This document shows, in pieces, positions 7,419 to 15,435 of a stretch of 18,851 bases of DNA. Location: the NCBI GenBank assembly GCA_002407935.1, contig DHPU01000061.1:1-18851 (forward strand), given 5' to 3'. Source of the stretch: Peptococcaceae bacterium UBA5356. GTDB lineage: Bacteria; Bacillota; Peptococcia; DRI-13; DTU073. The stretch's first letter is position 1, and every line of letters begins with the position of its first letter. Made by a program: the position numbers and the translations under genes. The notes beneath the pieces were generated by a model. That model saw nothing but the letters and a program-made list of their open reading frames with translations, was not told the DNA's origin and made no database searches.

Positions 7419-8068
7419 CGCTGCTCTCTTTCCAGTGCCCTTAAAATACTCTGTGTAACCGTCCCCACTTCTTCACTTCCCTCAATATTAAGAAGAAGCT
7501 CTTTCTCTTCATAATATTCCACAAGAGGGGCAGTCTGCTGTTCATAAACATTCAGACGGTTAGCTACAGTAGCTTCTGTATCATCACTTCTCTGGTAAAG
7601 CGCTCCGCCACAAAGCTGGCATTGTTCCCCCCCCTGAGAAGGATGATAGACGACATGATAGGTAGCACCACATGCTTTACATACTCTTCGTCCTGTCAAA
7701 CGTTGCAAAAGAGCTTCTTTATCTACAATAATATTAACAACTCTATCCAATTTTACGCCCAGTTCTTTTAACGTTTTTTCCAATGCATCTGCCTGCGGAA
7801 CTGTTCTCGGAAAACCATCCAATAAAAATCCGGCACTACAATCAGCTTCCGCTAATCGCTCTTTCACAATACCTATCGTCACCGTATCGGGAACAAGCTT
7901 TCCTGAATCCATATACCGCTTAGCTTCTATTCCCAGAGGAGTACCTTCTTTAACTGCCTTCCTGAACATATCCCCTGTAGAAATATGCGGCATTTTTAAT
8001 TCCTTAGTAAGAAACTCTGCTTGCGTACCCTTTCCCGCACCAGGTGGCCCCATTAGCATAATTCTCAT
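7415..8068 (-). CDS. adk: adenylate kinase, zinc-containing LID
   Basis: Interconverts ATP plus AMP and two ADP. The 217-residue long-form enzyme has the P-loop GPPGAGKGT at 7-15, the AMP-site DGFPRT at 84-89 and a LID domain with four cysteines (Cys130, Cys133, Cys150, Cys153) that would hold structural zinc, as in Gram-positive enzymes. I choose the ATG at 8066-8068, eight bases from GGAGG and giving the normal N-terminus MRIMLMGPPG. An in-frame GTG one codon earlier is only five bases away from that site. It follows secY by 15 bases and overlaps map by four. Confidence 0.97.
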   Translation of the reverse strand: MRIMLMGPPGAGKGTQAEFLTKELKMPHISTGDMFRKAVKEGTPLGIEAKRYMDSGKLVPDTVTIGIVKERLAEADCSAGFLLDGFPRTVPQADALEKTLKELGVKLDRVVNIIVDKEALLQRLTGRRVCKACGATYHVVYHPSQGGEQCQLCGGALYQRSDDTEATVANRLNVYEQQTAPLVEYYEEKELLLNIEGSEEVGTVTQSILRALEREQR

Positions 8069-8083
8069 CACATGTACCTCCTG

Positions 8084-9337
8084 TTATTTCAGGAATCCCT
8101 GGTAATGTCTCATTAAAAGATTGGACTCCATCTGCTTCATTGTATCCAGAGCTACTCCCACGACGATCAACAAACTGGTACCCCCATAATAAATAGGCAG
8201 TTCTGTTGCCGAAACCAAGGCAGAAGGAAGTACCGCTATCCCTGCTAAAAAAACCGCCCCGGCAAGAGTAATCCGACTGGATACTTTCTCAATATATTCG
8301 GCAGTAGGACGACCGGGTCTTAACCCAGGAATGAAACCGCCATATTTCTTCATATTATCGGCTATATCACTAGGTTTAAAAGTAATCGCCGTATAAAAAT
8401 AAGTGAAGAAAATAATGAGTAAAGCATAAATAATCTGATACCAGACGCTATTTAAATCAAAAATCTTCGTTATCCAAATGGCAATAGTATTATTGGGAAA
8501 CCAGGATGCGATCGTACCCGGAAACATCAAAAGTGAAATAGCAAAGATAATCGGAATAACACCCGCCTGATTAACCTTCAAAGGAATATGGGTGCTTTGA
8601 CCGCCATAAACCTTTCTGCCCACTACACGTTTAGCATACTGAACCGGGATCCGACGCTGACCTTCTTGAATCGCGATAATCCCTGCCATTACAACAAGCG
8701 CTATTACCACAAAGAGCAATACCACGAAAATACTGGCTGTACCGGCTTTCACGTATTCATAAATAGCTACTACTCCGGCCGGAACACGCGAAACAATACC
8801 CGCAAAGATAATCAAGGAAATCCCATTGCCAATTCCTTTGTCCGTAATCAATTCACCCAACCACATCAAAAATGCGGTACCGGCAGTTAACGACAAAGCA
8901 ATAAGTAATGTTGAACCAATTCCAGGCTGAAGCACAGCCTGCCTCAAACCAAAGGAAATACCAATTGCCTGAATAAACCCTAAAATAACCGTCCCATACC
9001 TGATATACTGGGTCATTTTTTTACGACCGTCCGGCTCCTTCGACAATCTCTCCAAAGAGGGAATAACAACCGTCAAGAGCTGCATAATAATAGAGGCGTT
9101 AATATAAGGGGTTATACTCATGGCAAAGATCGAAAACTTTTTAAACGCGCCCCCGGAGATAACATCAAAAAAACCCAAAAGCTGTCCCTCCGCAATTAAA
9201 TCAGCAATTACCTTAGTATTAATGCCGGGAACAGGAATATGAACGCCAATCCTAAACACTATTAACATCGACAAAGTGAAAAGAATCTTTTTACGTAAAT
9301 CTGCGAGTTTCCAAGCACTTCTTAAAACTTCTAACAC
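8084..9337 (-). CDS. secY: preprotein translocase subunit SecY
   Basis: Channel-forming subunit of the Sec translocon in the cytoplasmic membrane. The 417-residue protein has ten predicted membrane segments. After the first (about 17-36) comes the plug-containing second region, with SGGAFKKFSIFAMSITPYIN at 61-80. The cytoplasmic C4 loop (about 224-255, QEGQRRIPVQYAKR) and C5 loop (about 326-350, GGFIPGLRPGRPT), which bind SecA and the ribosome, are intact. The start is GTG, directly next to the TAG stop of rplO with no bases between, and its GAGGTG binding site lies inside the rplO coding end. This arrangement favours translational coupling. Confidence 0.98.
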   Translation of the reverse strand: MLEVLRSAWKLADLRKKILFTLSMLIVFRIGVHIPVPGINTKVIADLIAEGQLLGFFDVISGGAFKKFSIFAMSITPYINASIIMQLLTVVIPSLERLSKEPDGRKKMTQYIRYGTVILGFIQAIGISFGLRQAVLQPGIGSTLLIALSLTAGTAFLMWLGELITDKGIGNGISLIIFAGIVSRVPAGVVAIYEYVKAGTASIFVVLLFVVIALVVMAGIIAIQEGQRRIPVQYAKRVVGRKVYGGQSTHIPLKVNQAGVIPIIFAISLLMFPGTIASWFPNNTIAIWITKIFDLNSVWYQIIYALLIIFFTYFYTAITFKPSDIADNMKKYGGFIPGLRPGRPTAEYIEKVSSRITLAGAVFLAGIAVLPSALVSATELPIYYGGTSLLIVVGVALDTMKQMESNLLMRHYQGFLK

Positions 9338-9781
9338 CTAAATCACCTCTACTTGGCCGCCAGCAGCGGCGATTTTTTCTGCTGCCGACTTAGAAAAACC
9401 ATGTGCTTTTATGGTTAAAGCTTTCGTGATTTCTCCGTTGCCGAGTATCCTTACTCCATCCTGTACATTCTTCACTAAACCGGATTCCACCAATACCTCT
9501 GGTGTAACCACTGAACCGGCTGCAAAACGATCATTTAATTGTTTCAAATTAATCACGACATATTCCGCTTTAAATATATTTGTAAATCCGCGTTTCGGCA
9601 TCCGCCTTTGTAACGGTGTCTGCCCGCCTTCAAAATAAGGCCCCTTTCCTCCTCCAGCTCTGGCTTTTTGACCTTTTTGACCACGGCCAGCGGTTTTACC
9701 AAGGCCTGTTCCCGTTCCCCGTCCTTTTCTTACCGATGCGGTCCTGGAACCCTCTGCCGGCTTTAAATTATGGAGTTTCAT
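9338..9781 (-). CDS. rplO: 50S ribosomal protein L15 (uL15)
   Basis: Late-assembling 50S protein spanning domains of 23S rRNA. From the ATG at 9779-9781 it has 147 residues and begins MKLHNLKPAEGSR. A long glycine- and basic-rich extended arm follows (about residues 18-67, with GKTAGRGQKGQKARAGGGKG), then the globular domain. A GTG three codons upstream overlaps the AAGGAGG at 9790-9796; the chosen ATG is eight bases from that site. It directly abuts secY, the usual spc operon order. Confidence 0.97.
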   Translation of the reverse strand: MKLHNLKPAEGSRTASVRKGRGTGTGLGKTAGRGQKGQKARAGGGKGPYFEGGQTPLQRRMPKRGFTNIFKAEYVVINLKQLNDRFAAGSVVTPEVLVESGLVKNVQDGVRILGNGEITKALTIKAHGFSKSAAEKIAAAGGQVEVI

Positions 9782-9800
9782 CTGCTGCACCTCCTTCTCG

Positions 9801-9986
9801 TCACTGAGCCAATTCTTCTACGAATAATAAATGTTGCACTTTTTTTATCTTTCCGCGAATATCAGGTGTGTCTTCATGAATCACCTGCTGGTTTATTTTA
9901 TGAAGTCCTAGTGCTTGAACATTTGCCCTTACTGCTTCATTGGAACTAATGACACTTTTTTTAAGAATAATTTTTAACTTAGCCAT
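9801..9986 (-). CDS. rpmD: 50S ribosomal protein L30 (uL30)
   Basis: Small 50S protein on the solvent side, found in most but not all bacteria. The 61-residue product begins MAKLKIILKKSVISS and includes the family segment VQALGLHKINQQVIHEDTPDIRGKI; length and ends match bacterial L30. ATG start with GGAGG upstream; 10 bases after rpsE and 19 before rplO. Confidence 0.96.
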   Translation of the reverse strand: MAKLKIILKKSVISSNEAVRANVQALGLHKINQQVIHEDTPDIRGKIKKVQHLLFVEELAQ

Positions 9987-9996
9987 TGTTGACCTC

Positions 9997-10497
9997 CTAA
10001 CCTAAGAGTTCTTCCACGGACTTACCACGAATTTTGGCAACATCCTCAGCCCGTTTCAGATTCTCTAGTCCATTCAAAGTGGCTCTAACCATATTATTAG
10101 CGTTATTTGATCCTAGCGATTTAGTTAAGATGTCTCTAATCCCTGCTAATTCCAAGACAGCACGAACAGGTCCGCCGGCAATAACACCGGTACCTTCCGC
10201 AGCAGGCTTCAGCAAAACTTTTCCGGCACCAAACACACCATGAATTTCGTGAGGAATCGTTGTGCCTCTCATTGGTACATGTACCAGATTTTTCCTAGCA
10301 TCTTCTATCCCTTTGCGGATAGCTTCAGGAACCTCTGTGGCTTTACCCAAGCCGGCTCCCACCAGCCCCTTTTCATTACCAACTACCACTAAAGCACTAA
10401 AACTAAAACGACGTCCACCTTTAACAACCTTTGCTACACGATTTATATATACCACTTTTTCGCTAAATTCCTGATTACCTGCATCTACTCTTGCCAT
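9997..10497 (-). CDS. rpsE: 30S ribosomal protein S5 (uS5)
   Basis: Small-subunit protein at the mRNA entry tunnel that affects decoding fidelity and mRNA unwinding. In 166 residues it shows the double-stranded-RNA-binding-like N-terminal domain. This has the loop VVKGGRRFSFSALVVVGNE at 24-42, the region where spectinomycin resistance mutations arise in other bacteria, and GLVGAGLGKATEVPEAIRKG follows. The C-terminal domain contains AEGTGVIAGGPVRAVLELAG at 100-119. ATG start with GGAGGG upstream. Confidence 0.98.
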   Translation of the reverse strand: MARVDAGNQEFSEKVVYINRVAKVVKGGRRFSFSALVVVGNEKGLVGAGLGKATEVPEAIRKGIEDARKNLVHVPMRGTTIPHEIHGVFGAGKVLLKPAAEGTGVIAGGPVRAVLELAGIRDILTKSLGSNNANNMVRATLNGLENLKRAEDVAKIRGKSVEELLG

Positions 10498-10521
10498 TTT
10501 TTTCCCTCCTTTGCCGGTAAA

Positions 10522-10890
10522 TTAGAATACCAGCCCTGCTTCACGGGCTCCCTCCGCAATTGCTTTAACACGTCCATGATAAATACTGCCGCCGCGATCA
10601 AAAACTACTTCTTTAATCCCCTTTTCCAGGGCTTTTTGAGCTAAGAGTTGACCAACTTTATGGGCAGCCTCGACATTACATCCGATTTCCAGTTCGCCTT
10701 TTAACGGGGTTTCCAGCGTTGACGCTGCTACAAGAGTAACACCCTTCGTATCATCTATGAGCTGGGCATACATATGCTTTAAGCTTCTATAAACCGCCAG
10801 CCTCGGACGTTCTGCCGTCCCTTGAATCTGTTTACGTATTCTAAGATGTTTTTTCTGGCGAATTTTTTTGCGATCCGGTTTAGTTATCAC
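10522..10890 (-). CDS. rplR: 50S ribosomal protein L18 (uL18)
   Basis: Binds 5S rRNA with L5 and attaches it to the 50S central protuberance. From the GTG at 10888-10890 it has 122 residues starting (M)ITKPDRKKIRQKKHLRIRKQ, like Gram-positive L18. The family core GTAERPRLAVYRSLKHMYAQ and the end GREAGLVF-type tail (REAGLVF) are present. The frame is open three codons further to another GTG, but that one overlaps the AAGGGAG ribosome binding site; the chosen GTG is eight or nine bases away from it. Confidence 0.96.
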   Translation of the reverse strand: MITKPDRKKIRQKKHLRIRKQIQGTAERPRLAVYRSLKHMYAQLIDDTKGVTLVAASTLETPLKGELEIGCNVEAAHKVGQLLAQKALEKGIKEVVFDRGGSIYHGRVKAIAEGAREAGLVF

Positions 10891-10932
10891 ATGCTTCACT
10901 CCCTTCTTTTACGAGTTAAGCTTTACTGTTTT

Positions 10933-11478
10933 TTATTTCTTCTTGCTACCAGCCTTACCCACTTTCATGCGAATTACTTCATCACTATACTTAATCCCTT
11001 TCCCTTTATATGGTTCAGGACTACGTACAAACCGAATATTGGCAGCTAATTGACCAACTTTTTCTTTATCAACACCCTTAACTAAAATCTTATTGGGTGT
11101 AGGCACTTCAATTTCTAACCCTTTTTCCGGTTCGATTTCCACAGGATGAGAGTAACCTACTGTTAAAACAAGCTTATTTCCTTGTTTTGCCGCACGATAA
11201 CCAACCCCCACCAAATCCAGAGACTTTTCAAAACCGTTAGTCACTCCCTGTACCATACTAGCAACTAGAGATCTGGTCAGTCCATGAAGTGCTCTGTGAT
11301 TCTTATTATCACTGGGACGGGTAACGACAATCTGCCCATCTTCAACAACCACCTTCATATCTTGATGAAAATCTCTTTCTAACAAACCCTTCGGTCCTTT
11401 TACAGAGATATGTGTGCCATTTACTTTCACTTCGACTCCTGCTGGTATAGCTATGGGCTGTTTCCCTATTCTCGACAT
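10933..11478 (-). CDS. rplF: 50S ribosomal protein L6 (uL6)
   Basis: 50S protein near the sarcin-ricin loop and the factor-binding site. The 181-residue product begins MSRIGKQPIAIPAGVEVKVNG and shows two L6-type domains. The second ends with the rRNA-binding signature PEPYKGKGIKYSDEVIRMKVGKAG (about residues 153-176, conserved core YKGKGIKY). ATG start, GGAGGTG upstream; 21 bases after rpsH. Confidence 0.98.
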   Translation of the reverse strand: MSRIGKQPIAIPAGVEVKVNGTHISVKGPKGLLERDFHQDMKVVVEDGQIVVTRPSDNKNHRALHGLTRSLVASMVQGVTNGFEKSLDLVGVGYRAAKQGNKLVLTVGYSHPVEIEPEKGLEIEVPTPNKILVKGVDKEKVGQLAANIRFVRSPEPYKGKGIKYSDEVIRMKVGKAGSKKK

Positions 11479-11499
11479 TTTTACACCTCCCGAGCAAAT

Positions 11500-11898
11500 C
11501 TACCAAACATAACAGATTACTTCCCCACCAAGGCCACGTTTTCTTGCTTGTTTATCCGTCATTATCCCCTGTGAAGTGGAAATAACAGCAATGCCTAATC
11601 CACCCAGAACACGGGGAACCTCATCTTTTTTGGCATATACACGAAGACCAGGTTTACTGATGCGTTTAATTCCAGTAATAACCTTTTCCTTATTAGGCCC
11701 GTACTTCAAATACAATCTTAGAATCCCCTGCTTACCATCCTCAATGAACTCAAAGTCTTTGATTAACCCTTCTCCTTTAAGAATATCAGCAAGAGTTTTC
11801 TTCATTATTGAAGCCGGGATTTCTACTTTTTCATGATTAACTGAATTAGCATTTCTAATTCTTGTTAAAAAATCTGCAATAGGATCAGTCATGACCAT
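11500..11898 (-). CDS. rpsH: 30S ribosomal protein S8 (uS8)
   Basis: Primary 16S rRNA-binding protein of the central domain; in Escherichia coli it also represses the spc operon by binding near rplE. The 132-residue sequence has DPIADFLTRIRNANSV near the start and the C-terminal rRNA-binding segment VISTSQGIMTDKQARKRGLGGEVICYVW (core GIMTDKQARKRGLGGE). The ATG at 11896-11898 is used rather than the in-frame one two codons later because it is closer to the GGGGG purine run. I do not see an obvious S8-type target in the 30-base rplE-rpsN gap. Confidence 0.97.
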   Translation of the reverse strand: MVMTDPIADFLTRIRNANSVNHEKVEIPASIMKKTLADILKGEGLIKDFEFIEDGKQGILRLYLKYGPNKEKVITGIKRISKPGLRVYAKKDEVPRVLGGLGIAVISTSQGIMTDKQARKRGLGGEVICYVW

Positions 11899-11929
11899 AT
11901 TAAAAACGACCCCCTTCCTCTTTCAATAC

Positions 11930-12115
11930 TTACCAACTGGCCTTTGTTACGCCGGGAATTTGTCCTTCATAAGCCAGCTCACGGAAGCAGATCCGGCACA
12001 TGCCAAACTTCCGCATATAAGCATGGGGACGACCACATATTTTACATCTATTATAGTTCCTCACCTTAAATTTAGGTGTCTTTTGCTGCTTCAGGACAAG
12101 AGACTTCTTTGCCAC
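11930..12115 (-). CDS. rpsZ: 30S ribosomal protein S14 type Z (uS14), zinc-binding
   Basis: Head protein of the 30S subunit. The short 61-residue form has a zinc ribbon, Cys24-X2-Cys27 and Cys40-X2-Cys43, which marks the type Z (C+) variant standard for Firmicutes; it is often annotated rpsN. The end GQIPGVTKASW is canonical. The start is GTG seven bases after GGAGG; an ATG two bases further upstream is out of frame. Confidence 0.97.
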   Translation of the reverse strand: MAKKSLVLKQQKTPKFKVRNYNRCKICGRPHAYMRKFGMCRICFRELAYEGQIPGVTKASW

Positions 12116-12145
12116 ATAATTCCCTCCTTTGGCATATATATTTGT

Positions 12146-12688
12146 TTATCTTTCAGCAAAGGGCATACCCATAGAACCTAATAATCCCTTTGATTCCTCA
12201 TCTGTTTTCGCAGTTGTTACAAAAATAATGTCCATACCACGAACCTTATCTATTTTATCATAATCTATTTCCGGAAACACCAACTGTTCTTTTAAGCCTA
12301 AGGTATAATTTCCCCTGCCATCAAAGGCTTTGGGTGAAACTCCCCGGAAATCTCTAACTCTAGGTAAAACAACATTAAAAAGTTTGTCTACAAATTCATA
12401 CATCCTATCACTTCTCAATGTTACTTTGGTTCCTATCGGCATACCCTCACGTAATTTAAAAGCAGCTATTGATTTTTTGGAGCGAGTTATCACAGGTTTT
12501 TGACCGGTAATAGCTTTCAAATCTTCTACAGCTCCATCAAGCTCTTTCGGATTTTGAGTCGCCTCTCCTACGCCAATATTAATTACTACCTTTTCCAGTT
12601 TAGGGGTTTCCAAGACATTTTTATAGTTGAACTTCTGCATCATGGCAGGAACAACTTCTTTCAGATACTTTTCCTTTAACCGTACCAC
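12146..12688 (-). CDS. rplE: 50S ribosomal protein L5 (uL5)
   Basis: Binds 5S rRNA and forms a bridge to the 30S head and P-site tRNA. It has 180 residues, beginning MVRLKEKYLKEVVPAMMQKF, with the family segments EKVVINIGVGEA, TGQKPVITRSKKSIAAFKLR and GRGNYTLGLKEQLVFPEI. The start is GTG, eight bases after a GGGAGG site. The gap after rplX is 26 bases. Confidence 0.98.
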   Translation of the reverse strand: MVRLKEKYLKEVVPAMMQKFNYKNVLETPKLEKVVINIGVGEATQNPKELDGAVEDLKAITGQKPVITRSKKSIAAFKLREGMPIGTKVTLRSDRMYEFVDKLFNVVLPRVRDFRGVSPKAFDGRGNYTLGLKEQLVFPEIDYDKIDKVRGMDIIFVTTAKTDEESKGLLGSMGMPFAER

Positions 12689-12714
12689 ACCTTTAACCTC
12701 CCTTCCGGCAGAGT

Positions 12715-13044
12715 TTACTTGTCAAATTGCTCGCCGCACTGGTTACAAATACGAACTTTTTTCCCATCGGCTAAAATATTTTTATTTATACGGACAGGTT
12801 CTTTACACTTTTCACAATAAATCATTACATTCGAACTGGCAAGAGCTGCTTCCTTGTCTGTAATTCCACCTTGGGGATTAGCTTGCGTAGGTCTCATGTG
12901 ACGCTTCACAATATTGATCCCTTCCACAATCACCCGACCCTTTTGGGGATCTACATTTAGAACTTTCCCTTTCTTGCCGACATCTTTCCCGGTAATCACC
13001 TGAACCATATCACCTTTTTTGACATGTATTTTCAGTTTTGTCAT
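12715..13044 (-). CDS. rplX: 50S ribosomal protein L24 (uL24) with zinc ribbon
   Basis: Assembly initiator of the 50S subunit that binds the 5' domain of 23S rRNA near the tunnel exit. The 109-residue product has the N-terminal KOW motif (GDMVQVITGKDVGKKGKVLN, from residue 11) and, at the C-terminus, two CxxC pairs (Cys77/Cys80 and Cys100/Cys103) that should form a zinc ribbon. The ribbon occurs in many but not all bacterial L24 proteins and is absent in E. coli. ATG start, with GGAGG ten bases upstream. Confidence 0.97.
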   Translation of the reverse strand: MTKLKIHVKKGDMVQVITGKDVGKKGKVLNVDPQKGRVIVEGINIVKRHMRPTQANPQGGITDKEAALASSNVMIYCEKCKEPVRINKNILADGKKVRICNQCGEQFDK

Positions 13045-13084
13045 GTACAGATCACCTCCAGCCGTAGCTTTTCACAAACACATT

Positions 13085-13453
13085 TCATAATACTTCCGGC
13101 GCTAATGAAAGGATTTTAACAAATTCCTTTTCTCTCAATTCACGAGCTACCGGTCCAAATATACGTGTACCTTTAGGGCTCTTATCATCTTTGATAATCA
13201 CAGCGGCATTTTCATCAAACCGTATATATGAGCCGTCGGTTCGTCTTATGGCATCCTTAGTACGAACTACTACCGCTTTAACCACTTCACCTTTTTTAAC
13301 AACGCCGCCTGGTGTTGCTTCTTTAACAGTAGCAACAATGATATCACCAATCGAAGCATAACGACGGAATGAACCTCCCAGAGGTCGAATACATAATAGC
13401 CGTTTTGCCCCCGTATTATCGGCAACTTTCAGTACTGTTTCTTGTTGAATCAT
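13085..13453 (-). CDS. rplN: 50S ribosomal protein L14 (uL14)
   Basis: 50S interface protein that forms intersubunit bridges and is the docking site of the silencing factor RsfS. The 122-residue product begins MIQQETVLKVADNTGAKRLL and includes the signature GDIIVATVKEATPGGVVKKGEVVKAVVVRT (core GGVVKKGEVVKAVVVRT), plus the end FVKILSLAPEVL. ATG start with AAGGAGGTT upstream. It is the first gene of the spc segment; no promoter is evident in the 34-base gap before it. Confidence 0.98.
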   Translation of the reverse strand: MIQQETVLKVADNTGAKRLLCIRPLGGSFRRYASIGDIIVATVKEATPGGVVKKGEVVKAVVVRTKDAIRRTDGSYIRFDENAAVIIKDDKSPKGTRIFGPVARELREKEFVKILSLAPEVL

Positions 13454-13487
13454 CTGCCTTAAACCTCCTTTCAGGAATCACTCCTGT

Positions 13488-13748
13488 TTATACAAGGGGG
13501 GTTTTTTCTATGATTTGAACAACCCGCCAACATTTATCCTTGCTTAAAGGTCGAGTTTCCATAATCTTAACTTTATCCCCAACTTTACATGCATTTTCTT
13601 CATCATGAGCCTTGTATTTTTTGGTATGCCTAATAATTTTCTTGTAAAGAGAATGTCTTGAGTGGTTTTCAACAACAACTACTACGGTTTTATCCATTTT
13701 ATCGCTCACCACAATACCCGTACGAGTTTTGCGCATTCCTCTCTCCAA
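13488..13748 (-). CDS. rpsQ: 30S ribosomal protein S17 (uS17), TTG start
   Basis: Primary 16S rRNA-binding protein of the 30S body with an OB fold. From the TTG at 13746-13748 it has 86 residues, close to the usual 85-87, and reads (M)ERGMRKTRTGIVVSDKMDKT. The SDKMDKTVVV and DKVKIMETRPLSKDKCWRVV segments are family signatures. A longer frame starts seven codons earlier at another TTG, but its third and fourth codons are the AGGAGG ribosome binding site itself, so that start is rejected; the chosen TTG is nine bases downstream of GGAGG at 13758-13762. Confidence 0.94.
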   Translation of the reverse strand: MERGMRKTRTGIVVSDKMDKTVVVVVENHSRHSLYKKIIRHTKKYKAHDEENACKVGDKVKIMETRPLSKDKCWRVVQIIEKTPLV

Positions 13749-13757
13749 AGTTTTATC

Positions 13758-13762
13758 CCTCC
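13758..13762 (-). promoter_or_regulatory. ribosome binding site that fixes the rpsQ TTG start
   Basis: GGAGG on the minus strand, nine bases before TTG at 13746-13748. The longer open frame reads through this site. Confidence 0.8.
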
Positions 13763-13786
13763 TTTTCAAAAGCTTAACCTAGTCAA

Positions 13787-13987
13787 TTATCTTTTTTCTT
13801 GTAATTCTCTTTCTCTTATTACTGTGTGAGTCCGTGCAATCGTTTTGCGAACCTCACGCAGGCGCATAAAATTTTCTAATTGACCGGTGGCAAGCTGGAA
13901 TCGTAAATTAAACAGTTCTTCTTTTAGCTCGGTAATCTTACTATTCAATTCATCCTGAGTCAGGTCACGAAGATTTTTAGCTTTCAC
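13787..13987 (-). CDS. rpmC: 50S ribosomal protein L29 (uL29)
   Basis: Small helical hairpin protein at the tunnel exit, part of the docking site for trigger factor and SRP. From the GTG at 13985-13987 it has 66 residues, beginning (M)KAKNLRDLTQDELNSKITEL, the normal L29 start; LFNLRFQLATGQLEN and IARTHTVIRER complete the two helices. The frame remains open eight codons further to an ATG, which would add MKKWVVKQ, unlike the family and deeper inside rplP. With the GTG start the overlap with rplP is 11 bases, suggesting coupled translation; only a weak GGGTGG precedes it. Confidence 0.92.
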   Translation of the reverse strand: MKAKNLRDLTQDELNSKITELKEELFNLRFQLATGQLENFMRLREVRKTIARTHTVIRERELQEKR

Positions 13988-14411
13988 CTGCTTCACCACC
14001 CATTTCTTCACGTTTTACTATCTTGGTTTTGATGGGTAGTTTATGAGAGGCCAAACGAAGAGCTTCCTTGGCTGTTTCTTCATCAATCCCGGCGATTTCA
14101 AACATAACCCGTCCGGGCTTAACTACTGCAACCCAGTATTCGGGAGAACCCTTACCACTACCCATACGTGTTTCGGCAGGTTTGACCGTAATCGGTTTAT
14201 CCGGAAATATTTTGATCCATACCTGTCCACCACGTTTTATATATCTAGTCATCGCAATACGAGCAGCCTCAATTTGACGATTCGTGATCCAGGCAAGTTC
14301 CAACGCCTGAAGCCCCAATTCACCGTAAGTAACCGTATTTCCACGACTAGCCTTACCTCTCAATACCCCACGATGGGGCTTACGCCATTTTACTCTTTTA
14401 GGAACCAGCAT
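13977..14411 (-). CDS. rplP: 50S ribosomal protein L16 (uL16)
   Basis: 50S protein contacting A-site tRNA and 5S rRNA; needed for peptidyl transferase activity and late assembly. In 144 residues it shows MLVPKRVKWRKPHRG at the start and the conserved KPAETRMGSGKGSPEYWVAV region at about 77-96. ATG start, overlapping rpsC by 14 bases at one end and rpmC by 11 at the other, so three genes in a row are interlocked. Confidence 0.98.
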   Translation of the reverse strand: MLVPKRVKWRKPHRGVLRGKASRGNTVTYGELGLQALELAWITNRQIEAARIAMTRYIKRGGQVWIKIFPDKPITVKPAETRMGSGKGSPEYWVAVVKPGRVMFEIAGIDEETAKEALRLASHKLPIKTKIVKREEMGGEAGES

Positions 14412-15066
14412 TAACGTTTTCCTCCTTCCTGTTTTTTACTTCAGGAAGTATCTCTCCTTTATAAATCCACACTTTAACACCAATTTTGCCGTAAGTTGTA
14501 TTAGCCTCGGCAAAGCCATATTCAATATCCGCTCTTAAAGTATGCAGGGGTACCTTCCCTTCACTGTACCATTCTGTACGGGCAATTTCCGCCCCACCCA
14601 AACGACCGGAGCAAGAAATCCTCACGCCTTCAGCCCCAGTGCGCATGGTACGAGAAACAGCTTGCTTCATCGCACGACGAAAACTAATCCGTTTTTCCAA
14701 CTGGGCTGCAATACCTTCAGCAACAAGCTGAGCGTTTAATTCAGGCTTTTTAATTTCCACAATATTTACATTGATTTTTTTACCTGTCATCTGTTCAAGC
14801 GTTTTTCTAAGCGCTTCCACTTCAGTACCGCCGCGGCCTATGACAATACCCGGTTTAGCAGTATAAATGGATATCTTAACCCTATTGGCAGCACGCTCTA
14901 TTTCCACCACAGAAATTCCTGCCTGGAAAAGCTTTTTTTTGACATAATTGCGTATTTTAATATCTTCGTGAAGGAGTTCCCCATAGTTTTTGTCAGCGTA
15001 CCAATTACTCTCCCAGTCACGAATAATACCGACCCTTAATCCTTTCGGATGGACTTTCTGACCCAC
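14398..15066 (-). CDS. rpsC: 30S ribosomal protein S3 (uS3)
   Basis: 30S head protein lining the mRNA entry channel, contributing to helicase activity. The 222-residue product begins MGQKVHPKGLRVGIIRDWES, carries a KH domain with the GXXG loop in IVIGRGGTEVEALRK (about 74-88) and the C-terminal S3 domain ending before a divergent Asn/Glu-rich tail. The start is GTG, overlapping the TAG stop of rplV by one base (TAGTG). Confidence 0.98.
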   Translation of the reverse strand: MGQKVHPKGLRVGIIRDWESNWYADKNYGELLHEDIKIRNYVKKKLFQAGISVVEIERAANRVKISIYTAKPGIVIGRGGTEVEALRKTLEQMTGKKINVNIVEIKKPELNAQLVAEGIAAQLEKRISFRRAMKQAVSRTMRTGAEGVRISCSGRLGGAEIARTEWYSEGKVPLHTLRADIEYGFAEANTTYGKIGVKVWIYKGEILPEVKNRKEENVNAGS

Positions 15067-15410
15067 TAATTATTCTCCCCCTTCTCGCCGACTACAACGG
15101 TAATATGACTACTACGTTTGTTAATCACGTCAGCTCTGCCCTGTGCCCTAGGCATCATTCTCTTAAGTGTGGGGCCCTCATCTACAAAGGCTTCCTTCAC
15201 ATACAGTCTATCTGAATTCAATTCATAATTATGCTCGGCATTGGCTACAGCGGATTTTAATACCTTAAAAATCGGCTCCGTCGCTTTATGTGCCGTAAAT
15301 TTCAGAATGGCGAAGGCTTCTCCGACATCCTTTCCCCGAATCAAAGCAACAACTTGACGTGCTTTCCGGGGAGAAACGCGTATATGTTTGGCTACAGCTT
15401 TAGCTTCCAT
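15066..15410 (-). CDS. rplV: 50S ribosomal protein L22 (uL22)
   Basis: 50S protein whose extended beta-hairpin lines the exit tunnel next to the macrolide site. The 114-residue product begins MEAKAVAKHIRVSPRKARQV and includes the hairpin segment DEGPTLKRMMPRAQGRADVI followed by HITVVVGE. No insertion or deletion is apparent in the hairpin loop. ATG start, preceded by AAGGAGG; ends by a one-base overlap with rpsC. Confidence 0.98.
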   Translation of the reverse strand: MEAKAVAKHIRVSPRKARQVVALIRGKDVGEAFAILKFTAHKATEPIFKVLKSAVANAEHNYELNSDRLYVKEAFVDEGPTLKRMMPRAQGRADVINKRSSHITVVVGEKGENN

Positions 15411-15435
15411 AAAAATACCTCCTTCTTCCCGGAAA

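Noticed and set aside
14043..14414. 123-codon open frame on the plus strand opposite rplP
   Set aside because: Lies wholly antisense to rplP, has no recognisable domain or binding site; a shadow of a conserved gene.
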